Below, one piece after another: positions 50,812 to 58,901 of a stretch of DNA of 64,000 bases; position 1 is the stretch's first letter; every line of letters begins with the position of its first letter. The stretch spans positions 40,344 through 104,343 of the forward strand of contig JAAELP010000400.1 in assembly GCA_024226535.1 (NCBI GenBank), written 5' to 3'. Below the pieces are notes generated by a model. That model was not told where the DNA came from. It saw only the letters and a list, made by a program, of their open reading frames with translations, and searched no databases. Position numbers and translations under genes: made by a program. The stretch is from Planctomycetota bacterium. GTDB taxonomy: Bacteria; Planctomycetota; Phycisphaerae; Phycisphaerales; SM1A02.

Positions 50812-53439
50812 CTACCCGTACCGCCTCTCCAGCCCCTCGAACTTCCTGCGGTACCGCGGGCCGCCCAGCTCCGGATCCATGAGCCTCAACCGACTGATGC
50901 GCGGCACGATTCGGTTCGTATTGCGACCGGCGCGGTCGAGGATCTGGAGCGTGCGGAGCTGCGCGGTCCAGTAGTAGTCGTGGCCGATCGACGGGCCGGC
51001 GGCGACGATGCGCTGGTAGATGCCGATGGCGTCGGCAAGCTCGTCGCCGCCGATGTTGAAGAGACACTCGGCGCGTCCGAACAGCACCTCGATCGCGTCG
51101 GGCTCCGCGACGAGCAGGCGATCGTAGATCCGCAGGCTCGCGCGATACCGTCCACTCAGCCGGTACGCGCGCGCCACGCGTCGCAGCAGGCTCGTCCGCA
51201 CCGCGGGGTCGAGCGTCCGGCCCTCGACCCACTGCTCGAGGAGCGCGGCGATCGGGGCGGCCTCGGATTCGGCGGTCGCGAGGGCGTCATCGTCGCGTCC
51301 GCCGGCGCTCGCTCGCTCGGCATCGTCGAGGGCCTGTCCGAGCATCGAGTCGAGCACACCGCCGGCGAGGTCGGGTGCGGCGGCGAGGAACCGGTCGAGC
51401 TCTCCCTGCGCCTCCTCGGAGCGACCGAGCGCCCGCATCGCGTCGATGCGCACCCGCAGAGCGGCGCCCACCACCGCCTGGTCGCGCCCCTCCTCGCGAT
51501 CCACGTCGGCGAGGGCCTCGAGCGCCTCGCGCGGGCGGCCCGCGTCGACGAGTGCCCCGGCGCGGAACACGCGCAGGTTCGCTTCGTAGTAACGGAGATC
51601 GCCACGGCGACTCTCGTCCGCGTCGGCGAGGGCGGCCGCCACGCTCGCGGTCACCTGCTCCAGCTCGCGCCGCACCGCGTCGTTGGCGTCGCGTCGCGCC
51701 ACGGGATCGACGGTCGCCCGCGCCATCGCGCCGAGGGCGTTGACGCGCATGAAGCCCGCATCGATCGCGATCGCCTCGTCCCGCGCCGCCGCCGCGAAGA
51801 GCGCCGCGGCGTCGGCGTACCGCGCCTCGTCCATGGCCAGGCGTCCGGCCACGAAACGCCAGCGGTCGGCCGACGCCAGGTCGCCGTACCGATCGAGCAT
51901 GACCGCCAGCGCGTCACGCAGGGCGTCGGCGGCATCCCGATCACCCGGGGCCTCGCGGTAACTCGACCGCGCGAGCGACGCGGCCTCCTGGATCGCCAGG
52001 CGCGAGCCGGGATCGTCGGCGTGCTCGGCCGCAAGCTGCGTGTAGCGTCGCGCCGCGTCGACGGGCCGATCGGAGTCGCGCAAGACCCGGGCGAGCGTGG
52101 ACACGGCAAGGGCGCGCTCTCGCGGCGCGAGTCGATCGTCGGCGAGCGCCGTCTCCAGCCGGTTGACCGCGTCATCGCGATGCTCCGGCGACCGCGCAAG
52201 CTGCTCGGCGCGGGCGATGAGCACGATCGGGGGCAGCGACGCATCCGGTCCCGCCTCTTCGGCGAGTCGGCCCAGGCGATCGAACACCATCCGGCGCCGT
52301 GTCTCGGCGCCGTTGCCATCCTCGTCGAGGACCACGAGATAGGCGTTGATCGCCCGGCGCACGGCGCGCGGGTCGTCGGCGCGGCCAAGCTGGTAACGCT
52401 GGTCGACGAGCAGGAGGCGGTAGCGCATCCCGGCCGCGCCGTCGAGCAGATCGCTCCGCTCACGCTCGAAGCTCGCGAGTACGGCGCGGGCCGCCGCGGG
52501 GTCGCCGGTGCGGGCGCGGGCGAGTCCCAGCCACGCCGCGACGATGTCTTCGGCGCGCCCGGTCGTCGTGCGGGCGAGCGGCTCGAGGACGTCCTCGGCG
52601 GCGTCGGCTTCGCCCCGCTCGGCGAGGACGAGACCGTACTGAAGGCGGGCGCGGGCGGCGACCCTGGGGTCGGCATCGTCGAGCAGCCCGCGCAGGCTGC
52701 GCGCGGCGCGCTCGAGCAGACGCTCACGCTCCGGCGCCGGCGGCTGAGCGACGACCGCCACCGCGTACGCCGCGATGCCCGTCAGCCAGGGAATGCGGCG
52801 GTCACGCTCGTCGCGGGCAAGACGGCGGCGGCTGGCCCGGAGGTCATCCCGCTCGCGGTAGCCGGGCGTTGCTTCGACGGCCAGGATCGCGGCGGCCACG
52901 CCCTCGGCGGCGCCGGTCAGCAACACCAACGCCTCGCGGGCGATCTCCTCGGCGCGTTCGCGCTGGTCCCGCGACGGCAGCCCGAAGATCGCCGTCAGCC
53001 CGGTCGACCCGCGCGGGAGCACCTCCAGCAGCAGATCGGACGCCTGGTCCGCCTGCCACGCGAACCGCCGCGGGTGACGCGGGTGCATCTCGATCAGCGC
53101 CGCCCGCAACTCCATCGCCTCGTCGACCGCCGCGATCCGCGTGGCGGGATCGTCGGCGGCCTGTCGCGCTCGCAGCCGCGCCGCCGCGATTCGGTACTCC
53201 GCCGCCTGCACCTCGTCGCGCGGCGGGTGCGTCTGGAGGTAGTGCTCCAACAGTTCCGGCAGCTCCAGCTCCAGCAGGCCGCGCAGGAACGCGGCGTCGT
53301 CGACGCGTTCGTCGAGCGACTGCGCGTGCGCGGCGACCGCGAGGAACATCGTCAGCGTCGCCACGATGAACCGCGACCGCGGCCGTGTCCGTGTCCCCGT
53401 CCGTGTCCGTGTCCCCGTCCGTGTCCGGGTCCGCGTCAT
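50812..53439 (-). CDS. secreted TPR protein with Arg-Thr repeat leader
   Basis: An 875-residue protein. Its first 22 residues are (TR)n-rich, translated from the hexamer array at 53385-53438. A signal-peptide core follows (FIVATLTMFLAVAAHAQ, about residues 24-40). The remainder is Ala-rich tetratricopeptide-like helix pairs, for example YRASLRIYDRLLVAEPDAIEVLFGRA near residue 780. The ATG overlaps the TGA of the TolR-like gene upstream (ATGA). It is the last gene of the vWA/Tol-type operon and probably a periplasmic partner of it. Confidence 0.82.
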   Translation of the reverse strand: MTRTRTRTGTRTRTGTRTRPRSRFIVATLTMFLAVAAHAQSLDERVDDAAFLRGLLELELPELLEHYLQTHPPRDEVQAAEYRIAAARLRARQAADDPATRIAAVDEAMELRAALIEMHPRHPRRFAWQADQASDLLLEVLPRGSTGLTAIFGLPSRDQRERAEEIAREALVLLTGAAEGVAAAILAVEATPGYRERDDLRASRRRLARDERDRRIPWLTGIAAYAVAVVAQPPAPERERLLERAARSLRGLLDDADPRVAARARLQYGLVLAERGEADAAEDVLEPLARTTTGRAEDIVAAWLGLARARTGDPAAARAVLASFERERSDLLDGAAGMRYRLLLVDQRYQLGRADDPRAVRRAINAYLVVLDEDGNGAETRRRMVFDRLGRLAEEAGPDASLPPIVLIARAEQLARSPEHRDDAVNRLETALADDRLAPRERALAVSTLARVLRDSDRPVDAARRYTQLAAEHADDPGSRLAIQEAASLARSSYREAPGDRDAADALRDALAVMLDRYGDLASADRWRFVAGRLAMDEARYADAAALFAAAARDEAIAIDAGFMRVNALGAMARATVDPVARRDANDAVRRELEQVTASVAAALADADESRRGDLRYYEANLRVFRAGALVDAGRPREALEALADVDREEGRDQAVVGAALRVRIDAMRALGRSEEAQGELDRFLAAAPDLAGGVLDSMLGQALDDAERASAGGRDDDALATAESEAAPIAALLEQWVEGRTLDPAVRTSLLRRVARAYRLSGRYRASLRIYDRLLVAEPDAIEVLFGRAECLFNIGGDELADAIGIYQRIVAAGPSIGHDYYWTAQLRTLQILDRAGRNTNRIVPRISRLRLMDPELGGPRYRRKFEGLERRYG
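53385..53438. repeat. 18-bp tandem repeat and hexamers inside coding sequence
   Basis: On the plus strand, GTGTCC, GTGTCC, CCGTCC is repeated twice (53385-53420), followed by GTGTCC, GGGTCC and GCGTCA. It is read on the minus strand as Thr-Arg dipeptides just after the start codon. Confidence 0.9.
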
Positions 53440-53960
53440 CCCGCACGCCCCATCGTGATGTTCGTGAACCGCGCCCGCGCCGCTGCGTCGAACGCTCCCA
53501 CCGCGTGCTGCCAGCTCGTCGTTCGCGTCGGCTCGATGATGATCGGGTGATCGGTCTCGAAGAGCCCGCCGACGCTCTCGGGGCCGATGCGGCGACCGCG
53601 CAGGAAGTCGTGCAGCTCGTCGAACGACTGGGGCTGCTCGAAGGGGCCTTCGATGCGGAGCCGGTAGTCGTCGGGGGTCACGCCGATCGTCGCGATCTTG
53701 ATCCGCAGCGGCTCCTCGTCGAGCTCGAACGGGTCGGCGGCGCGGCCGCTCCCGCGTTCGGGAAGATCGAGGCGGTAGATCTCTTCGCCCAGCTTGAACT
53801 GCGTCGCGACCATGAAGTACACGAGCAGGAGGAACGTGACGTCGATCATCGGCGTGAGGTTGAGCGAGATCCGCGGGCGGACGCGGGCGCGACGCTGCCG
53901 CGCGGTGACATGCTCGATCACCGCCTCGCCGCGAACCACGTTCGGAGCCTGATCCGCCAC
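53436..53960 (-). CDS. ExbD/TolR-family protein (copy 2)
   Basis: A 174-residue inner-membrane protein. One helix after a basic N-terminus, with ISLNLTPMIDVTFLLLVYFMV (about residues 31-51), contains the essential proton-path Asp (LTPMIDVTF). A periplasmic domain follows. It works with TolQ-like protein to turn proton flow into motion. The GTG start has GAGGGAGGA upstream and follows copy 1 by one base. Confidence 0.92.
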   Translation of the reverse strand: MADQAPNVVRGEAVIEHVTARQRRARVRPRISLNLTPMIDVTFLLLVYFMVATQFKLGEEIYRLDLPERGSGRAADPFELDEEPLRIKIATIGVTPDDYRLRIEGPFEQPQSFDELHDFLRGRRIGPESVGGLFETDHPIIIEPTRTTSWQHAVGAFDAAARARFTNITMGRAG

Positions 53961-53961
53961 G

Positions 53962-54429
53962 TCAGTCCTCCCTCAGCACGACGAGGTTGATCCGGGCCCG
54001 CGCCGCCGGATCGTCCACGCGCGCCGCCGCGCCGGAGACGGCCTGGAGCACCGGTTGGACCCACTCGTACTGCGTGTGCTGGTCGGCCCGCAGGTTCAGA
54101 CGCAGGGACGGGTTGGCCGCAAGGAGACCGGCGAGGTGACGCGTCAGCGCCTCGACGCCCTCGTCGCCGGCGGCAAACGACGCCCCGCCCACGCGAACCT
54201 CGCTCGCGCCGCCGGAGAAGGCAGGGACGACGTTGATCACCGAGCGTTGCTCGTCGCCGGGGAGCATCGTGGCGGGATCGGCCAGCTCCGGGAGCGCCAA
54301 CTCGACGTTCTCGACCTCGACGATCTGCGAGACGAGCACGAAGAAGACGATCAGCAGGAACGTCACGTCGATCATCGGCGTGAGGTTCGCGTGGATCTGG
54401 GCGGGGCCGCGACGGTGGATCTCGCTCAT
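53962..54429 (-). CDS. ExbD/TolR-family protein (copy 1)
   Basis: A 155-residue inner-membrane protein with HANLTPMIDVTFLLIVFFVLV (about residues 13-33), the Asp-containing transmembrane helix of the family. The periplasmic domain (about 40-150) is of usual size. ATG start. It lies seven bases after the TolQ-like gene. Two different ExbD-type genes per operon suggest a heteromeric stator. Confidence 0.93.
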   Translation of the reverse strand: MSEIHRRGPAQIHANLTPMIDVTFLLIVFFVLVSQIVEVENVELALPELADPATMLPGDEQRSVINVVPAFSGGASEVRVGGASFAAGDEGVEALTRHLAGLLAANPSLRLNLRADQHTQYEWVQPVLQAVSGAAARVDDPAARARINLVVLRED

Positions 54430-54436
54430 GGTTCGC

Positions 54437-55312
54437 TCAGGATTCCCTCTTCCCGGGCTTCCCGGGCTCGGCGGGCGCCGCCGCCGGCGCGCGGACGCCG
54501 CCGCGCGGACGGAACTGGTTGACGAGTTCCTCGGCGGTGGACGTGGCCTCGGCGGTCAGCGCGTCGATCTGGTTGCGAACGATGGCATACCCGGCGAGCG
54601 CCGGGATCGCGACGACGAGCCCCCAGAACGTCGTGGTCAGCGCGGTGCCGATGCCGCCGGCGAGCAGCACCGGGTCGGCGTTGCCACCGGCAACCACGAT
54701 CGCGCGGAACGCGAGGATCATGCCGTAGACGGTTCCGAAGAGACCGATCATCGGGCTCACCTGCCCGAGCACGTTCAGGTACTCGATGCGCCGGAGCCGA
54801 CCGGTGGTCAGCTCATCGGACGTCTGCTCGAGGCTGCGGATCATCGCCGAGAAACCGTGGCCCGCGTCGCGCAGCGCGGCGCCGAGCACCTGGCAGAAGA
54901 AGCTCTGCTCCCGTCGCGTCAGGTCCACGACCTCCCGGTAGCGCCCGCCGGCGAGCATCGACCGGATCTCCTCCACGACCCCGGGCGGGATGATGCTCTT
55001 GCGCTGGTTGGTCGCGGCCATGTACCCGATGAGGCCGATGCTCACGATCGACAGCAGGAGCAGGAACCAGATGATCAGGCTCCCGAGCACCTCCAGCTCC
55101 TTCTCGTCGGAGCCGGGGACGATCTTGCGCGACGAGAAGAACGCGTCGGCGAAGCTCCCTCCGCTCGGCCCCGGCGCGGCCGCGGCCGCCGCCACCGCAT
55201 CGTCGGCGTCATCGCCACCATCCGCCGCCCCCTGGGCGAGGACGAGCCCCGCGAGCAGCAACACGCCGAGCAGGGCGGGAAGATAGGTTCGCAGGCGGAC
55301 CGATCGGAGCAT
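54437..55312 (-). CDS. MotA/TolQ/ExbB-family proton-channel protein
   Basis: A 291-residue inner-membrane protein. A signal-like N-terminal helix (residues 8-26) and an acidic/Ala-rich linker precede the family core. Three helices follow: about 77-98 (GSLIIWFLLLLSIVSIGLIGY), the TM2 region from about 177 (LNVLGQVSPMIGLFGTVYGMI), and TM3 from about 215 (GIGTALTTTFWGLVVAIPALAGY). It forms a proton channel with the ExbD-type proteins downstream. Confidence 0.94.
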   Translation of the reverse strand: MLRSVRLRTYLPALLGVLLLAGLVLAQGAADGGDDADDAVAAAAAAPGPSGGSFADAFFSSRKIVPGSDEKELEVLGSLIIWFLLLLSIVSIGLIGYMAATNQRKSIIPPGVVEEIRSMLAGGRYREVVDLTRREQSFFCQVLGAALRDAGHGFSAMIRSLEQTSDELTTGRLRRIEYLNVLGQVSPMIGLFGTVYGMILAFRAIVVAGGNADPVLLAGGIGTALTTTFWGLVVAIPALAGYAIVRNQIDALTAEATSTAEELVNQFRPRGGVRAPAAAPAEPGKPGKRES

Positions 55313-55332
55313 GGGCTTCTCCCGTTCTGTGG

Positions 55333-56544
55333 TCAGCGACCGAGCGTGGCCAGCAGCGCGTTCGCCTCTTTCTCCACGGCGTTGCGCATCGTATCGGGCG
55401 CCACGCGCATCGCCCGTTCGGCGAGCCGGCGCGCGGTGTCGTCGTTTCGGTAGAAATCACGGTAGATCTTCGCCGTCTCCAGGAGGCTCGGGGCGGCCGC
55501 CACCGAGGATTCGTGGAGGATGGCGCAACGCATGAACATGATCGCCGCGTCGCGCGGACGCCCGACCCCGAGCAGGGCGCGGCCGTGCTGGTGCAGGAAC
55601 AGCCCGAGCGCGCGGTCACCCGGCCCCTTGGCAACACGCTCGCAACGATCCATCGCTTCGGCGAACCGCTCCTCGCGTAGCAGCGCCTCGATCGCGGCCG
55701 GCGCGTCCATCGCGGCGTACTTCCCGCTCGCCCCGCGCGGGGCGTCGAAGCCCCACGCACCCTCGTCGGCCGGCGCGGGCTCGTCGGGTCGGGATCCGGC
55801 GCGGGCGCCTCGGGTCGGCGCGCCGGCGCCGGCGAGCGGAAACGGCGGCTCGTCGAAGCTGCCGGCGCGGATCCGATCCAGCGGCCAGCCGCTTCGGGTT
55901 CCGTTCGGGGGGATCTTCGGCCCCCGCCAGGCCGCGCGTCGTCGGGCGTGGATCGGCTCGACGGTCGCGCTGAGACGCTCCACGACCGGCCGCAGCGAGC
56001 GGAGCCGGACGCGCTGCCGCGCCTCGGCGAGCAGTTCCCACGCCTCGCGCGTGGCCGGGTAGCCGGGGTCATTCGGACGCGACATCGGTTCCAGCGACGC
56101 CCAGTGCGATTCCTCACGAAGCAGGAGGACGGCGGCGGCGTGGCCGGCGGCCTGCACGTACTCGCCACGCTCGTCGTGAACGCGAGCGAGCCGCGCGCGC
56201 ACCCAGAGCCGCTCGACCTCGCGATCGGCGCGGAGCAGCGCCTGGAGCAACGCGTGCACGGCGCCCTCGGTGTCGCCGGCGTGGTACCGGATCTCCGCCT
56301 CGTCCAGCTCCGGCAGGTCGTCGAACGACAGGAGCGTCACGTCATCGAGCTCGCGCATGAGGCGCCGTCCACCGGCGTTCCGGAAGTGCACGCGACCGGA
56401 CCGGATGTCGAGCACGCCGCAGCCGCGGATCGGAATCGTCGTGCCGCGGAGCGTGACGGCGTCGGCCGAGGCGCGGGATCCGGGCACCCCCGCCGCGAGC
56501 AGGCAGGCCACCAGCAACGCGCCGATGTGTCGCGCTCGGCTCAT
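55333..56544 (-). CDS. secreted TPR-like protein
   Basis: A 403-residue protein with a signal peptide (HIGALLVACLLAAGVPGSRASA). A short beta-rich domain follows (about residues 28-70). TPR-like helix pairs lie at about 85-150 and 280-400, with a Pro/Gly/Ala-rich linker between. The ATG overlaps the TGA of the vWA gene (ATGA). No enzymatic motif is seen. It is predicted to be periplasmic. Confidence 0.78.
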   Translation of the reverse strand: MSRARHIGALLVACLLAAGVPGSRASADAVTLRGTTIPIRGCGVLDIRSGRVHFRNAGGRRLMRELDDVTLLSFDDLPELDEAEIRYHAGDTEGAVHALLQALLRADREVERLWVRARLARVHDERGEYVQAAGHAAAVLLLREESHWASLEPMSRPNDPGYPATREAWELLAEARQRVRLRSLRPVVERLSATVEPIHARRRAAWRGPKIPPNGTRSGWPLDRIRAGSFDEPPFPLAGAGAPTRGARAGSRPDEPAPADEGAWGFDAPRGASGKYAAMDAPAAIEALLREERFAEAMDRCERVAKGPGDRALGLFLHQHGRALLGVGRPRDAAIMFMRCAILHESSVAAAPSLLETAKIYRDFYRNDDTARRLAERAMRVAPDTMRNAVEKEANALLATLGR

Positions 56545-57686
56545 GGCGCCCTCAGCCCCAGCTCCTCACGATCGAGGAACTTGTATCCGTCCTCACCCCC
56601 GTGCTCGATCGCGATGCGACGCAAGGTGTCGAGGGGATCGGGATCGAGGAACTGCACGCAGTTGATCCGCGTGGCCCGGCGCCCGTGCCGGGGATCGGCG
56701 GGGTTGAGGCGATCGATCAGCGAAAGCAGCGTGGCCTGGTCGATCTCGAACTCGCCGGAGCCGGTGATGTTCTCGCTGAGCATGAAGATGACGTCGGGCT
56801 CGTGGCGGAGCGCGGCGCGGATCGCCTCGACGGGATTGGAGCGCCCCGCCGGGATCACGTTCTCGCGGATCCACGTCAGCACGCGGCGCTTCTCCGCCGT
56901 CGTGCCCGGGATCAGACGGTTCGCGGGCGGCACGACGATCGCCTGGTTGCGCGAGAAGAAGATGACCGAGAACTCCTGCTCGGCGACGAGCCCGTCGAGG
57001 GAGCGCTTCAGCTCCTCCAGCACGATGGGCAAGGCCCTGATCATCGAACCGGACGCGTCGATCACGAAGACGATCCGCCGCGCGTTGGTCGTGGACAGCC
57101 CGACGAAGGTCACCGTGGGGCGGGCGGTCGTCTCGGCGTGCGGCGCCGCCGCGGCCGGCTGCTCGGCTCCCGCGAACAGCTCCGCCGGCTCGACCTCGAT
57201 CTCGACGGGCTCCTCGAGGCGATCCGCCGGCGTCTCGATGACGGCCCGGTCCTGCACGAGTTGCTCGGCGACGGGGACCTCCAGCCGGGTCATCTTCGAG
57301 AGCGGCTCGTACATGAGGTCGCTGAGGTCGGCGATGATCAGGGTCGGTTCCTCGTCGCGCTGCGACATGACGACCGTCCACGTCACGATGAAGCCCAGCA
57401 GGATCATGGCGACGTGCGCCGCGACGGAGACCATCCAGGGCACGATGCGGCGGACCGAGCGGTCGGTCTCCGTCTGGGCGCCGAGGGCGTGGAGGTCGAC
57501 GAGATCGCTTCCGACCGGCGTTCCCCCGGGCGGGATCGGCCCCTCGTCGAACGCCGCGGCGAGATTCGACAACGGGTCGTCACCCGCGCCGGCGTCCGGA
57601 CCCGTATCCGACGTCGCCACGCGGCGGGCGGCCGCAACGAGACCGGCGACGGCGGGATCGGGGAGTTTCCGGCCTGGCCCAGACAC
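56541..57686 (-). CDS. membrane-anchored von Willebrand factor A protein
   Basis: A 381-residue protein with a cytoplasmic N-terminus (about residues 1-85), one transmembrane helix (about 87-110) and an acidic Pro/Glu linker. A periplasmic vWA domain follows (about 190-370), with the MIDAS motif DASGSM (about 203-208) and SNPVEAIRAALRHEPDVIFMLSE. The helix-plus-linker layout resembles TonB, so it may be the energised partner of the TolQ/TolR genes downstream. The GTG at 57686 is chosen because a TACACT -10-like hexamer lies six bases upstream; GTG 57743 would lie upstream of it. Confidence 0.82.
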   Translation of the reverse strand: MSGPGRKLPDPAVAGLVAAARRVATSDTGPDAGAGDDPLSNLAAAFDEGPIPPGGTPVGSDLVDLHALGAQTETDRSVRRIVPWMVSVAAHVAMILLGFIVTWTVVMSQRDEEPTLIIADLSDLMYEPLSKMTRLEVPVAEQLVQDRAVIETPADRLEEPVEIEVEPAELFAGAEQPAAAAPHAETTARPTVTFVGLSTTNARRIVFVIDASGSMIRALPIVLEELKRSLDGLVAEQEFSVIFFSRNQAIVVPPANRLIPGTTAEKRRVLTWIRENVIPAGRSNPVEAIRAALRHEPDVIFMLSENITGSGEFEIDQATLLSLIDRLNPADPRHGRRATRINCVQFLDPDPLDTLRRIAIEHGGEDGYKFLDREELGLRAP

Positions 57687-57692
57687 CAACGC

Positions 57693-57698
57693 AGTGTA
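57693..57698 (-). promoter_or_regulatory. -10-like TACACT for the vWA-Tol operon
   Basis: TACACT six bases before GTG 57686; this spacing decides the start choice. Confidence 0.45.
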
Positions 57699-57793
57699 CG
57701 CGGCGCGACGCGGACCCGCCCGCAGCACGCGGTTCCGCGTCACGCCGTCGGCGTCGTCGGACGTGTGCCGCGTGGAGTGCTGAATGCGGCCTG

Positions 57794-58666
57794 CTAGATG
57801 GGACGGCCGCCGGATGACGGTCGGTCGTCTTCCTCTTCTTCGTACTCGTCGGCCTCGGCCTCCGGCTCCGGTTCCGGCTCGGGTCGGTAGACCCGCGCGC
57901 TCGGTCGCGGACGCGGCGCCGGCTCGATCTCCAGCTCGTCGGCGTCATCGCCGCCGCGGCGCCTGAAGAGGATGCGGTCGAGGCAGAGCGGTCCCGGGCC
58001 GGTCAACATCACGCCAAGCGCGAGGACGAAGAGCCCGAGTTGACCGACGAGGCGGTTGTACATGGCCATGGGATCGCCGGGCCCCTCGATCCCGGCGGCC
58101 ATCGAGAACAGCCCCGGGTCGCCGAGGCCCTTCATGGACGTGAGGTAGAAGGCGAAGCCCATCGCCGTCGCCAGGCCAAGGCCCCACATGCGGCTGAAGA
58201 ACCCGATCAGCAACAGCACGCCGCCGACGAGCTCGGTGAGCCCGGCGAGCCACGCCATCCAGTGCGGCTTCCACTCGACCGGCCAGCCCCCCAGCACGAG
58301 CAACGCCGTCACGCCGTGCACGGACCGTGCCCGCACGGGAACGACCGGCGCGTCGACGTCCGGGGCCGTGCCCGCGTCCGCGTCCGTGTCCGCGTCCGTG
58401 TCCGCGTCCGCGTCCGTGTCCGCGTCCGTATCCGTGTCCGGGCTCGCGTCCGCGTCCTGAAACGACGCCAACACGACCCCCGCCCCCCCCGCTGACGCCA
58501 CCGCGGGCTCCCCGATCCCCAGCTCGGTGAGCACACGCGCCATCTCTCCGTGGAAGACCGTGTGATCCTTGATCTTGTGCAAGCCAACGGGGATGAACGC
58601 CGCCGCCAGCACGATGCGGGCGATCACGGGGATGATCGATACTCCGGCAAACCGACTGAATCTCAT
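57794..58666 (-). CDS. DoxX-family membrane protein with (Asp-Ala/Thr)n insert
   Basis: A 290-residue DoxX-type protein. The first helix and VGLHKIKDH are at residues 8-35 (DoxX signature). The other helices lie at about 122-250 (for example LAGLTELVGGVLLLIGFFSRMWG). Between helices 1 and 2 lies a 28-residue acidic Asp-Ala/Asp-Thr tract from the hexamer array at 58374-58457. The C-terminal tail is Pro/Glu-rich (EPEPEPEAEADEYEEEEDD). The ATG has CGGAG eight bases upstream. Function is unclear; relatives act in redox or thiosulfate metabolism. Confidence 0.85.
   Translation of the reverse strand: MRFSRFAGVSIIPVIARIVLAAAFIPVGLHKIKDHTVFHGEMARVLTELGIGEPAVASAGGAGVVLASFQDADASPDTDTDADTDADADTDADTDADAGTAPDVDAPVVPVRARSVHGVTALLVLGGWPVEWKPHWMAWLAGLTELVGGVLLLIGFFSRMWGLGLATAMGFAFYLTSMKGLGDPGLFSMAAGIEGPGDPMAMYNRLVGQLGLFVLALGVMLTGPGPLCLDRILFRRRGGDDADELEIEPAPRPRPSARVYRPEPEPEPEAEADEYEEEEDDRPSSGGRPI
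58374..58457. repeat. 14-unit hexamer array inside the DoxX gene
   Basis: Fourteen contiguous hexamers of the GCGTCC/GTGTCC type (84 bases; units 10 and 12 are the variants GTATCC and GGGCTC). Read on the minus strand they give alternating Asp-Ala and Asp-Thr. Confidence 0.92.
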
Positions 58667-58755
58667 CTGACTGCTCCGGCGGCCCGTGTAATAAGACGCG
58701 CCTCTTGCCCGCGCGCGGCCAGCCCTCGATAATCGTACTCGATATCGGTTCGTTC

Positions 58756-58839
58756 GCGGGCGTGGCGGAACTGGCAGACGCGCTGGATTTAGGTTCCAGT
58801 GGGGTAACACCCGTGGAGGTTCGAATCCTCTCGCCCGCA
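58756..58839 (+). tRNA. tRNA-Leu (anticodon UAG)
   Basis: 84 bases with acceptor stem GCGGGCG/CGCCCGC, anticodon loop TTTAGGT giving UAG (reads CUA/CUN leucine), long variable arm and TTCGAATC T-loop. The 3' CCA is not encoded. The discriminator base is A. Confidence 0.95.
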
Positions 58840-58901
58840 TTGATTCCGACAAGTGCCACGGGGATTTCGACGATTCCCCTGTGGACGACGTAGCCCCCCC
58901 G

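Noticed and set aside
50980..53550. 856-codon plus-strand ORF opposite the TPR gene
   Set aside because: Antisense shadow; the minus-strand frame has a signal peptide and operon coupling.
57686..57743. GTG at 57743 as vWA gene start
   Set aside because: A TACACT promoter-like hexamer lies inside that extension, six bases before GTG 57686.
33379..58457. CRISPR array from the tandem repeats
   Set aside because: Units are 6-18 bases without unique spacers and lie partly in coding sequence.
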